A stretch of 64,000 nt of DNA from Bacteroidales bacterium. Its GTDB lineage: Bacteria > Bacteroidota > Bacteroidia > Bacteroidales > F082. The position numbers were made by a program, and so were the translations under genes. The stretch spans positions 7,835 to 71,834 of the forward strand of contig JASBYY010000008.1 in NCBI GenBank assembly GCA_029983675.1, written 5' to 3'. Positions 33,949-43,231 of this stretch are shown one piece after another (position 1 is the stretch's first letter; the number at the start of each line of letters is the position of its first letter). The notes beneath the pieces were generated by a model that did not search any database, was not told the DNA's origin, and saw only the letters and a program-made list of their open reading frames with translations.

Positions 33949-36301
33949 TAAATTGGAAAATAACAAAGGACGTCCGGTTCTGGATGTTGTAGCACTTAGG
34001 GATGTCGGGATTGAACGTATCAGTGCGTTGAGCGGTAAGATTTGGACCGACTACAACGCTTCTGATCCGGGAATCACCTTGTTGGAGATCCTTTGTTTCT
34101 CGATCATGGATTTGGGATACCGCATGACTTTCGACATTCGTGATTTGCTGACGGAAGAAGGACAAACGAACCCGCAGTATGAAAAAGCGTTTCACGAACC
34201 CTACCAAGTGCTCTCCGCGGCTCCACTTACGATAACCGATTATAGAAAGCTGATCCTTGAGAATGTAAAAGGCGTCAAAAATGTTTGGCTGAAAGCCAAA
34301 ACAAAACGGATGACGCTTTCTGAAGGTGTTTGCGGAGAACAAAAATGTGATATCCAAGTAAAGGGGTTTTACGATGTCTTTGTTGATTTGCAGAATAAGG
34401 GGAAAAAAGAGGACGTGTTGAACGAGGTGGAGGGCTTGCTGCGTAAAAACCGAAACCTGTGCGAGGACTTTGACACGGTACAATCTGTTGACCACTTGCC
34501 GGTCGGGATCGAAGCCGACATCGAAGTGGAACCTGATGCCGATTACGATGCTGTCCTGTCAAAAATCTTTCAAGACCTGTCATCTTACGTCTCTCCCGAC
34601 TTGCGCCTTTATTCGTCGGACGAAATGCTTCAAAAAGGGAAATCCGTGTCTGATATCTTCACGGGCCCTCTCCCGAAAAGAGGATATGTCGATATGAGCG
34701 AAATGGAGGATTTTGAAGACGGCCATTCGCTTTATGTGTCTGATATGATTAATATCATCATGCATATCGACGGAGTCAAAGGAGTGCGCCATTTTAGGTT
34801 TTTTGTCAAAAGTGAAGATGTCGGTCATGTAATAATCGAACGCCACAAAATCAGTCTTAAAGAAGATTCTGTCGGGAAAAAGGTGTTTAGGTTCCTTGGC
34901 GACAATCCCGACTCGAAGGATGAGGCACGCAATAGAATCGATTTTCTGCTGAACGACTTTCGGTTTACCATCTCCCCGGATACAAAGGCATTGCCGCGAA
35001 AACCGGAGACGGATATCAAACTTGAATACAGATTCGATAAAGACATAAGCCGCAACCGAAAACTCGACAGATATTATACGGTTCAGGAAAATTTGCCCGA
35101 TGTTTACATGGTGGGACGAGAAAATATTTCCGACGACGAATCGGATCTTCGCAAAGCTCAGCGATTGCAGCTGAAAGGCTACTTGCTGTTCTTTGACCAA
35201 CTGTTAGCCGACTTTTTAATGCGGCTGAATGGCGCAAAACGCATGTTGTCGTGGGAGAATTCGAAGGATTTGAAGGAATGGGAAGATAGACAGCAAGAAT
35301 ATTTGCACCGGATATTGACCAATGTGGATATCGATGATTTGGATAAAATAGCAGATTACGGTTATGAAACCTTTTTCCGCGAAAATGTATTTAATGCCGA
35401 ATCGCAGCTTAAACAAAAAAACAAAGCACTCAACAGCTTGTTGGCTCGCTTTAACGAGGATTTTGTGAATTTCTCCATCATGCAATATGTTTTGCAAAGC
35501 AGGGACGACACGACTCCTAATGATCGCGGGTATGAGATGATATGCAATAAATCCATAATGCTGGATAAACTTCCCGTTCTTGGATACTGGCGTTATGGTG
35601 CAATCGACTATCGCTCCGAACTCTCCTTGAAAGAAGCATCTGAAGATGATGGTTTTGACGATGGCAATTACTATGCGATTGAGCGCAAACTGTACATTAA
35701 ATTTGGAATAAAATCCTATTCTCCTCAAAAGAGATTGCATCCCGAGGTAAAATCCTGTGAAAACGGAGTCGTCTTTGTCGATAACCGTAAGGCGGATTTC
35801 TCGGAGGCTTTTGGGTTTCATGTGTACGAGCATAGTTTGCTCTTGCCTGAAAATGAAAACAATACGATTAATAAGGATGACTTTCTGTATCAGTACAGTA
35901 ATAATGACAGAATTAATTATTCTAAAGACCCTTATTCGATGAAGGTTACTGTTGCGCTGCCTGGATGGTTTGACGTTGTGCAGAATCACCAATTCAGAAG
36001 TATTGTTGAAAATGCAATTATTGAAGAATTTCCTGCACATATCGCTGTAAAGATATGCTGGATAGATCCACTGCAAATGATGGAATTGGAAGAAAGTTCA
36101 GAGGTTTTTTTGAAGAGCTTGAGGGACAAGTCACGTGATGACGCAGCGTTAAAGGTGTTTGCAAAAAAACTATCGCAGCTCAACAATATTTATCGTGAAG
36201 CCTATGCAACGGGTGTTGAAGGAAATGTAGTAATTAATAAAACGCTTTTAGGATACGCGACACTTAAAGGAGAAACCTATAAATGGGATAATAACAATTA
36301 A
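33941..36301 (+). CDS. Pvc12/Afp12-like baseplate wedge protein
   Basis: A 786-residue protein. The N-terminal VALRDVGIERISALSGKIWT then DYNASDPGITLLEILCFSIM and LGYRMTFDIRDLL is typical of Pvc12-type proteins (the D-P-G-I-T-L-L-E box). A further segment KVTVALPGWFDVVQNHQFRS near the C-terminus recalls a J-like or phage T4 gp6 end domain. It overlaps the gene before by 8 bp and is 6 bases before the next, so the three are probably co-translated. Confidence 0.85.
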   Translation: MDSKLENNKGRPVLDVVALRDVGIERISALSGKIWTDYNASDPGITLLEILCFSIMDLGYRMTFDIRDLLTEEGQTNPQYEKAFHEPYQVLSAAPLTITDYRKLILENVKGVKNVWLKAKTKRMTLSEGVCGEQKCDIQVKGFYDVFVDLQNKGKKEDVLNEVEGLLRKNRNLCEDFDTVQSVDHLPVGIEADIEVEPDADYDAVLSKIFQDLSSYVSPDLRLYSSDEMLQKGKSVSDIFTGPLPKRGYVDMSEMEDFEDGHSLYVSDMINIIMHIDGVKGVRHFRFFVKSEDVGHVIIERHKISLKEDSVGKKVFRFLGDNPDSKDEARNRIDFLLNDFRFTISPDTKALPRKPETDIKLEYRFDKDISRNRKLDRYYTVQENLPDVYMVGRENISDDESDLRKAQRLQLKGYLLFFDQLLADFLMRLNGAKRMLSWENSKDLKEWEDRQQEYLHRILTNVDIDDLDKIADYGYETFFRENVFNAESQLKQKNKALNSLLARFNEDFVNFSIMQYVLQSRDDTTPNDRGYEMICNKSIMLDKLPVLGYWRYGAIDYRSELSLKEASEDDGFDDGNYYAIERKLYIKFGIKSYSPQKRLHPEVKSCENGVVFVDNRKADFSEAFGFHVYEHSLLLPENENNTINKDDFLYQYSNNDRINYSKDPYSMKVTVALPGWFDVVQNHQFRSIVENAIIEEFPAHIAVKICWIDPLQMMELEESSEVFLKSLRDKSRDDAALKVFAKKLSQLNNIYREAYATGVEGNVVINKTLLGYATLKGETYKWDNNN

Positions 36302-36307
36302 AAAATA

Positions 36308-38905
36308 ATGGCTATGGAAAACGAAGGGACCAATCAAGAAGTGAATCATAACGAATACCCCGTGTTTTGTGATGGTAATATTTTGACAAGCAAAGATCTC
36401 AACAAATCGTTCGATTTCTTGCACACACAAGTGAAATCTACCCGAACTCTGTTGTTTGGGCAGGGCATTGTCAACGGGCTGGCTTATCATTTTGATGCTG
36501 ATAAGGGTGCGATTATTATTAGTCCGGGAATGGCCGTAACCGCTAAGGGGTCGGTGATAGTGATTGAGAAAGAGCAAAGGTATGATTACTGCATTCCTTT
36601 TAAAGAGGCAATCCAAAACTGGGAAATGCAGGAAACCGAGATGCCCGGAGTTCAATATGTTCTTCAAACAAAGCAAGAAGGCAGTGACATTGAGATTAAA
36701 AAAGACTTTATTGAAGATTTCCTGCTTGGATTGTATGTGATTCACAAGGTCAAGAAAGAGAAATATTGTACTGACCAATCTTGTACAATAACAGGTAGTA
36801 AAGTGGAAATAGAAGTTGTTCCTTTCCTGACCAAGAAGGAAGAAGAGGACGGGCAAGGAGTTTCTGGTGGTGAGTATCAGTTGAAACCTATTGAAGAACT
36901 GCAAGTCCCTATAGATTATGGAATGGCCAATTATGTGGCTTTGTCCGTTTTCTTGCGCAGGGTCACCGATCGTTTTTACAGTAGAAGAAATGCAATAGTG
37001 GAAAGCCTTAATAAGATAAAAGGAACCGACATTTCCACACTTTTTTCGCCTTTGATGGCGTCTTCCTTCAAAGAAGCACAACAGGATCTTGAACGTTGTA
37101 TTACTAGATTGAAAGGGTTGCAATTTGATAATCGGAGAATTGCGACTTACCTTTCTTTTGCCGACGATATTGTTGATGCTGTCAACGAATTCATTGCATT
37201 TTACAACCATTTTTTATCCAAATACAGAATTGTCGCCTCTAAGCGTTTTGACGAGGCGGTGGTTTTGGGTGATTTTGAAGAGAGTTTGACTGAGAAGTAT
37301 CGGTATTCATTACAGGAAACGTATCAGGATTTTGATAGGAATAAAAACGAAAGGATTCTGTATCGATTGTATCATAGAATCATGCTGTTGGTGGAGTGTT
37401 TCTCGCCGGAGCAATCTCTCGATGGCGAAAATGTCGATTTTCTACCGGCATCGGTCAATGATAAATTAGGAGAACGTATCGTGCCGTTTTATTATAAGGG
37501 CGATAAAATCAAAGACCTACTTGAGTTTTGGGATGCCCATAATGAATACCATATTGATAATGAGCTGTTATTGTTTGAACAAAACAAAAGCACAGGATTA
37601 AATATAGGCGCGAATGATTTACCTTTTGCCAAGGCGTTCCGAAAAGCCAACCTGTTCAGGTTGTCAGGGTACGACGCTGTCGGAGTAGATGGGCTAAGAA
37701 AACATCTGCAGTTTGAAATTAACAAGTACAACCTTCCAGTGATTCTTTTGCGGCAAGATGTTGAGGGCGATGACATCTCTTTTTATCTTGAAAACTACAT
37801 AAACGTTTTGCCGCAATCTCAAGAAACCACCAATGCCGAAGCGTTGTTGAACCTTATTGTCAATTATAAAATCAAAAGCCATGGTACCGATGAATCGCCT
37901 ATTATTGGAGGCGAAAAAGATAAGGAAAACGTATATAACACGCTCGCGCAGGTGTTGGGAGAATACAAGTCACGGAATAACATTGCTGTAGCGAGTCAGA
38001 AGTTGGCTGGCTTGAAAAGAAGCAGTCTCATGGAAGAGATCCGGCAGTCTATTTATTTGATTGTAAAGGAAAAGAAATCATCGGAGGAGCAAGTAAAAAT
38101 AAAAAGACTGTTGGAGTTTATTATGATGGCTGTGCTCTGCAAAAAAGACAATAGCATTTTTGTTCCGAATTACATGCCGGGAGTTGACTATCTGGGCGGA
38201 GTAGAAAGAAAAGACATCTTGCTTTTGGTATGCTACAAAAACAAGGTCTTGGCTTGCTTGAATATGCCCTACAATTGTCTGGTTATTAATGGAGATAAAT
38301 ATAAGGATCAAATTGCACATTATGCCGTCATGCAAGGTGAGGACCATATTCCCGGTTTCGATCCGCATGAAAACATTATTGGCCATGGTGGGCATGGCGA
38401 AGAGCCAAACGCAGTGGGTTTTGACATGTTTATGATTCGATACGGAAGAAACAAAGAACACACCGCCAATTATTTGAGAGAGAGAAGGAAGATCACATTT
38501 AGAAAGGCCATGGAAACGGTCAACAAGCTTCCGGTTTTTATTTTCAACGAAACATCACGCGAAGAAGCATTAAAGGTGTGCTTTGTCTTGAATGAGCGAT
38601 TGAAAGCCAATCTTTTGGTTGTGCCGGCAGGAATTGCGAAAACCGATGCCAATGACAAACTGATCGGATTTTCTGTTGACCGATTCAATTTGAAAGTGAC
38701 ACTCTTTGAAGACAAGCCTGACGAAGCGGCCAGCAAGTTGAAAATCCTTACCGGATTTAAGAATGTTGAGGTGCCTGACCAAGTAAGCAGCCCTAGAACA
38801 CTTTGGGTCAGGGATCTGAATCCCATGTCATTTCTTGGCAAATTGCAGAAACTGAAGAGTTTTGATGCCGTGTTTGAAATGGAATTGATAAAGAATGATT
38901 ATTAA
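36308..38905 (+). CDS. unrecognised 865-residue CIS structural protein
   Basis: I cannot assign a named family. The N-terminal 110 residues (YPVFCDGNILTSKDLNKSFD, LLFGQGIVNGLAYHFDADKG and IIISPGMAVTAKGSVIVIE) look like a beta-rich attachment domain. A long, charged, helical middle follows (about 200-600). The C-terminal part includes PNYMPGVDYLGGVERKDILL and a final region NLLVVPAGIAKTD... with FNLKVTLFEDKPDEAASKLK. The lack of signal peptide, the tight spacing (6 bases before, 11 after) and the place between Pvc12 and the LRR protein suggest a baseplate-peripheral or fibre-docking component. Similar-sized genes are known at this place in Bacteroidota eCIS loci, as I recall. Confidence 0.7.
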   Translation: MAMENEGTNQEVNHNEYPVFCDGNILTSKDLNKSFDFLHTQVKSTRTLLFGQGIVNGLAYHFDADKGAIIISPGMAVTAKGSVIVIEKEQRYDYCIPFKEAIQNWEMQETEMPGVQYVLQTKQEGSDIEIKKDFIEDFLLGLYVIHKVKKEKYCTDQSCTITGSKVEIEVVPFLTKKEEEDGQGVSGGEYQLKPIEELQVPIDYGMANYVALSVFLRRVTDRFYSRRNAIVESLNKIKGTDISTLFSPLMASSFKEAQQDLERCITRLKGLQFDNRRIATYLSFADDIVDAVNEFIAFYNHFLSKYRIVASKRFDEAVVLGDFEESLTEKYRYSLQETYQDFDRNKNERILYRLYHRIMLLVECFSPEQSLDGENVDFLPASVNDKLGERIVPFYYKGDKIKDLLEFWDAHNEYHIDNELLLFEQNKSTGLNIGANDLPFAKAFRKANLFRLSGYDAVGVDGLRKHLQFEINKYNLPVILLRQDVEGDDISFYLENYINVLPQSQETTNAEALLNLIVNYKIKSHGTDESPIIGGEKDKENVYNTLAQVLGEYKSRNNIAVASQKLAGLKRSSLMEEIRQSIYLIVKEKKSSEEQVKIKRLLEFIMMAVLCKKDNSIFVPNYMPGVDYLGGVERKDILLLVCYKNKVLACLNMPYNCLVINGDKYKDQIAHYAVMQGEDHIPGFDPHENIIGHGGHGEEPNAVGFDMFMIRYGRNKEHTANYLRERRKITFRKAMETVNKLPVFIFNETSREEALKVCFVLNERLKANLLVVPAGIAKTDANDKLIGFSVDRFNLKVTLFEDKPDEAASKLKILTGFKNVEVPDQVSSPRTLWVRDLNPMSFLGKLQKLKSFDAVFEMELIKNDY

Positions 38906-38916
38906 ATAACAATATT

Positions 38917-41238
38917 ATGGAAGCAAAAGTTAAATTCAAAGATGATAGGGCGGTAGTGGTCCATAGCAATCACTATGCTGGAACCGTAGTCATCCCTGAT
39001 TGTGATGAAAAAAATCGTCCGGTGACTGCAATTGACGAAGACGCATTCTTGAATTGCCAAGGGGTTACCGAGGTGCAACTAGGTCGAAACATAGAGATTA
39101 TCGGAGATTCCGCATTCGAAGGCTGTGAGGGCTTAAAAACAATAAAACTAAACGACAAAGTACGCTCGATTGGCAAATTCGCATTCTTCAATTGTAAAAA
39201 CCTTACATCTATTGAATTGAAGTACGGAGTTGGAAAAATCGGGCGATCGGCCTTCCAAAATTGCGAGGCATTGGAGAAAATCACCTTATACTATGGCATT
39301 TCGGGAATTGCACCATGGACTTTCGCAGGATGCAAGCAACTTAAAAGTATAGCCATACCGAATGGGGTGAAATATATTGGACACCAGGCATTTGCCGAGT
39401 GTGCCGCGCTTAAAAAAATCGAAACCTTATCCAGCTGTATTTCCTTGGGATACGAGGTTTTTCTTGGGGTAGATCAAGAATGCGTAATAACAGTTCCCCT
39501 GTATTGCGATGAAGGGTATAAGGCCGATGAGCAATGGGGAAGCTTTGATGTCAGGGTGAATGACGAGAGAATATTTTCATTTAATGGTATCAGATACAAA
39601 GAAAAAGAAACGAACGTCCTTGTTGTTGCGAGAAATGAGTTTTTTTATGGTCATGCCAATATTGATGCTAAAATCAGTTTCATGGGACGTGAACTTATTG
39701 TCAAGGAAATTGAAGAACGCGCGTTTGCCCAAAATGACAAACTCGTATCCGTTTATATCCCGGCAAGTATCGAACAAATCGGAAAAAGAGCATTTGCAAC
39801 ATGTACAAACCTTCAGTATTTTGCAACCGATAATATGGGGGATTGTAATTTCGAAGCCAAAAATGGCGTGCTGTTCAGCAGGACGGGCGATACACTTATC
39901 GCCTACCCGGCGGCAAACGATAAAGCCGCATTTTCCATTCCGGCAAAGGTGACAAAAATTGCCGATTACGCCTTTTCCTCTTTTCAGTCTTTGGAAAGAA
40001 TTACTTTTTGCAATAAAGAGGTTAAAATAGGTGAGAATGTCTTTTATAAAGCTGCGGTCGGCAGTTGTAGCGCCTTTATTCCTAAAGATGCAGGCGCATT
40101 AAAGGATGCGCTTTTGAAGATTGGGTTTAAGGAGATTTTCGATTCGAACCTGATAGCGATAGATGGGCTCAATTACAAAATCCTTACAGATAGCGAAGAG
40201 GGTGGCAATGTTGAGGTCGCAGGGAACCCTGATTGTGCAGGAAGGGTCGCAATACCCGAAACAATAAACTATGCCGGTGTAAAATACACCGTGGTAGGAG
40301 TGGGGGATTGGGCATTCTATGGAAATAAAAAGGTCACCTCCGTATCGTTGCCCATCAGTATCAAGTATGTCGGCTCTTACGCATTTCGAGAGCTTGACAT
40401 TCCCATGTCGCTGCCTTCATCCTTGGAAAGGGTAGGAAGATTTGCTTTCACGTGCAATCTGTTTGATGATTTGAGACTTCCGTCGGGTTTAAAAGAGATC
40501 GGATCTTGGGCTTTCTCAAGGACAACCGTTAAAACTAAAAAAGTCTTTTTCCCGGCGAGCGTGAACACCATGAGTCGGAATCCTTTTTATGGTTCTACTA
40601 TTGAAGCGGTCATCGTGGATGCCGACAATGCCTCTTTTAAGTCGGAGGACGGTGTGCTACTCAGCAAGGATGGGCAGAAATTATTGGTCTATCCGCATGA
40701 AAAGAAAGGTGACACCTACACTATCCCAAATGGCGTTACAACAATTGGCGAGTACTCTTTTCAAAATCAAAATCTGACCCAGTTAACCATTCCTGCCACG
40801 GTCAATCAGTTGGAGAGAGGGGCTCTATGGCTGTGCTCGAGTCTGGAAACAATCATTGTTCAGAATACTACGCCTCCGGCGGTTGGAGACAAGTCGTTTA
40901 ACACCGTAGCAACAGGTTGTGTCATTGTCGTTCCTCCGGGCTGTGCTGGCAAATATAAGGAAGCGGAAGGATGGAAAAGATTTACTATAATTACTATAAA
41001 AGAACCAATACCGAGAAGGAAATATTTTGTAGTAATTAAAAAAATGGGGCAAAGGGAACGAGATGTTTTCAAGTATTTGTGGCAATTAGAAAAGGAACAT
41101 GAGATAATTACGGTTGAAAAGTATGAGAAAAGAATGCGTTTTTGGGTGAAATATCTTGATATTATTAAAGCTCAAGAAGTTAGTGTGGAATTGGAAAAAT
41201 GGGGAGCAGAGCCTGTTATCACAAGTGTGGCTCCTTAG
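38917..41238 (+). CDS. BspA-type leucine-rich-repeat protein, candidate tail fibre
   Basis: A 773-residue protein with three blocks of about 23-residue BspA/LRR_5 repeats: about residues 28-190, 255-385 and 450-660. Examples are IIGDSAFEGCEGLKTIKL, SIGKFAFFNCKNLTSIEL, QIGKRAFATCTNLQYF and TIGEYSFQNQNLTQLTIP. Blocks are separated by short beta segments such as YKILTDSEEGGNVEVAGNPD. The last 70 residues (from about YFVVIKKMGQRERDVFKYLW) are a different, charged helical/beta domain that may be the docking part. There is no signal peptide, unlike surface BspA proteins, so export with the particle is likely. It fills the place of the Pvc13/Afp13 fibre, so target recognition is the inferred role. 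Confidence 0.88.
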   Translation: MEAKVKFKDDRAVVVHSNHYAGTVVIPDCDEKNRPVTAIDEDAFLNCQGVTEVQLGRNIEIIGDSAFEGCEGLKTIKLNDKVRSIGKFAFFNCKNLTSIELKYGVGKIGRSAFQNCEALEKITLYYGISGIAPWTFAGCKQLKSIAIPNGVKYIGHQAFAECAALKKIETLSSCISLGYEVFLGVDQECVITVPLYCDEGYKADEQWGSFDVRVNDERIFSFNGIRYKEKETNVLVVARNEFFYGHANIDAKISFMGRELIVKEIEERAFAQNDKLVSVYIPASIEQIGKRAFATCTNLQYFATDNMGDCNFEAKNGVLFSRTGDTLIAYPAANDKAAFSIPAKVTKIADYAFSSFQSLERITFCNKEVKIGENVFYKAAVGSCSAFIPKDAGALKDALLKIGFKEIFDSNLIAIDGLNYKILTDSEEGGNVEVAGNPDCAGRVAIPETINYAGVKYTVVGVGDWAFYGNKKVTSVSLPISIKYVGSYAFRELDIPMSLPSSLERVGRFAFTCNLFDDLRLPSGLKEIGSWAFSRTTVKTKKVFFPASVNTMSRNPFYGSTIEAVIVDADNASFKSEDGVLLSKDGQKLLVYPHEKKGDTYTIPNGVTTIGEYSFQNQNLTQLTIPATVNQLERGALWLCSSLETIIVQNTTPPAVGDKSFNTVATGCVIVVPPGCAGKYKEAEGWKRFTIITIKEPIPRRKYFVVIKKMGQRERDVFKYLWQLEKEHEIITVEKYEKRMRFWVKYLDIIKAQEVSVELEKWGAEPVITSVAP

Positions 41239-41242
41239 ATTT

Positions 41243-43219
41243 ATGGCTTCAATCCTTATTAATAAAACCATTTTCGAGGCAACTGTTGATGTGTCTGAAA
41301 AAGAGGCGAATGCGGCGTGTGACATGCTTTTTGAAAGGCGTGTCCGTCCCGCATTGGACAAGGTGTTGCGACAGTTCGAAAATGACGACATGGTGATAAC
41401 GCAGCCCATAGAACTTGATCTGGGGGCGATAACGGAAGGGGATTTGGAGCATTTAATAGCCGACAAGCTGCATCAGGCGTTGCTGAAATGCCGACACGAT
41501 GATGCGGCACCACCGGTATCTGCCCGTATTATCGAACCGGAGACCGACATGTTTCTCGATTACCTTCAAAAGCCGGTGCCGCCTTGGAGTATTGATAAAG
41601 TCGAAGACTTTGATTTGCGACAGCTCTTGAAAGAATCGGTTCAAAAGGCAATGGCGTCGGATGTTTATTTGGAACAGATGGCAACGCTGCTGTCGGATGG
41701 CATTGAAACCTGCAAGCGTTTTTTCGGGCTGCCATTTCAGAAGGATGATTTTTTCATGTTGTTGCAAAGACTCATTTCTAAAAGTCCTGTACTTAGGAGT
41801 CGTGTTGCCCCGGAGGTGATCAACTTGTTTGGGGAAGATGATGAAATGGATGGCTTGTTGTTCAAAGAAATCATGCATTATTTGTTTTCTTGCGCTCTAT
41901 TTGGAACGAAACAGGAAATCATCTTCAGCCAGATGGTGGCGGTGCTGCTCGGCAATAGAAGATGGCGTTCGGAGAAATCAATTGGTCAGCAGGAACGAGG
42001 AAAGAATGTGAACGCTCCTTCGCCAAAGATGGTTTCTGCACGAGGTCAGCGTCCCGCTGCCTCCGATCCGTCGTCTGGCGTTTCCGGTGCTCCGGTTGGT
42101 CGTCCCTCTGCCTCCGAGACGTCTTTTTCTGTTGTTGAAGCCAAGGAACAGGCCGAAAATGCTCCGTCGGGCTTTCATGACCTAGATACCGGATCTATCG
42201 CCGGTGGCGATGCGATTCTTGGATTTTCTCAAACTCCAAGAGGTGTAGAAGAGTCATTAGAAACGGTTTTGGACAACGGAAATGCGATTTTAGGTCAAGG
42301 AACTACCGAAAACGGCAGGCTGGGCGAGAAACTGCAGCAATTGATCCGACATATCGACAGGATTGCGAAAGACGGAGAACGATTTTCCGATGTGGCAGCA
42401 GAAATTGAGCGGATTATTGAAGAGTTACAGTGCGACGTGCAATGGAAACGTCTATTGGAGCACAATACACTTTCGGTACAGGCTATGCAAAAAGAACTGT
42501 TTCGTTTGAAAAACAGGGTAGAGGAAGACCGTGACGGGACGGGTGGACAATCGGATGCCGATAGTATGACGGAGGAAGATGTTTTGTCAATCGCCAAAGC
42601 AATAGAATCGCTTCGGAAGATTGAAACAATGGGACGGCAAGAAGAATCGGGTATGGGGATTCGGGAGCTGGCAACAGCCGTCATGCGCACACAACCCAAG
42701 CTGAAAGAGAAAGAGCGGATTCCGATATACAATGCAGGACTGGTGTTGTTTCAGCCGTTTCTGATCTCTTTTTTCGATAGGCTTGGGCTGCTTGAATCCA
42801 GAAAACATTTCAAATCCGCCGCCTGCCAGATGCATGCGGCACATCTGCTGCACGAGTTGTCGGGCTTCGGGGAAGCCCCGCTCGAACATTTGATGTTGTT
42901 CAACAAGATGTTGTGCGGCATCAATATCATGTTCCCTATTGACGGTGGATTCGGAATTTCGGAAGCGGAAAAAAACGAAGTGGAGAGGCTCTTGCGAGCT
43001 ACTATCGGCAATTGGACAATCATACGAAACACTTCCGTTGCAGGATTTCAAGAATCTTTTGTCAAACGTCAAGGTTTTCTGGAACGCAGCCAAGACGATT
43101 GGATATTGCGTGTGGAGACCAAGGGCATCGACATACTTTTAGATGATATTCCGTGGGATATACACCTGGTTTCGTTTCCTTGGAACGGTTATTTGGTGTA
43201 TGTCGATTGGAAGTTGTAA
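41243..43219 (+). CDS. contractile injection system tape-measure family protein (CIS_TMP, Pvc14/Afp14-like)
   Basis: A 658-residue protein from the ATG at 41243, 4 bases after the LRR stop; a longer frame would run back into that gene. The N-terminal 80 residues match CIS_TMP: FERRVRPALDKVLRQFENDD, then PIELDLGAITEGDLEHLI. The C-terminal 190 residues are the other signature: PIYNAGLVLFQPFLISFFDR, LLHELSGFGEAPLEHLMLFN, KMLCGINIMFPID, and the end VSFPWNGYLVYVDWKL. The middle (about 255-350) is a low-complexity Ser/Pro/Ala linker. In Afp, Afp14 affects particle length. This family name is established; its role here is by homology. Confidence 0.88.
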   Translation: MASILINKTIFEATVDVSEKEANAACDMLFERRVRPALDKVLRQFENDDMVITQPIELDLGAITEGDLEHLIADKLHQALLKCRHDDAAPPVSARIIEPETDMFLDYLQKPVPPWSIDKVEDFDLRQLLKESVQKAMASDVYLEQMATLLSDGIETCKRFFGLPFQKDDFFMLLQRLISKSPVLRSRVAPEVINLFGEDDEMDGLLFKEIMHYLFSCALFGTKQEIIFSQMVAVLLGNRRWRSEKSIGQQERGKNVNAPSPKMVSARGQRPAASDPSSGVSGAPVGRPSASETSFSVVEAKEQAENAPSGFHDLDTGSIAGGDAILGFSQTPRGVEESLETVLDNGNAILGQGTTENGRLGEKLQQLIRHIDRIAKDGERFSDVAAEIERIIEELQCDVQWKRLLEHNTLSVQAMQKELFRLKNRVEEDRDGTGGQSDADSMTEEDVLSIAKAIESLRKIETMGRQEESGMGIRELATAVMRTQPKLKEKERIPIYNAGLVLFQPFLISFFDRLGLLESRKHFKSAACQMHAAHLLHELSGFGEAPLEHLMLFNKMLCGINIMFPIDGGFGISEAEKNEVERLLRATIGNWTIIRNTSVAGFQESFVKRQGFLERSQDDWILRVETKGIDILLDDIPWDIHLVSFPWNGYLVYVDWKL

Positions 43220-43231
43220 AAAATAGAAATA

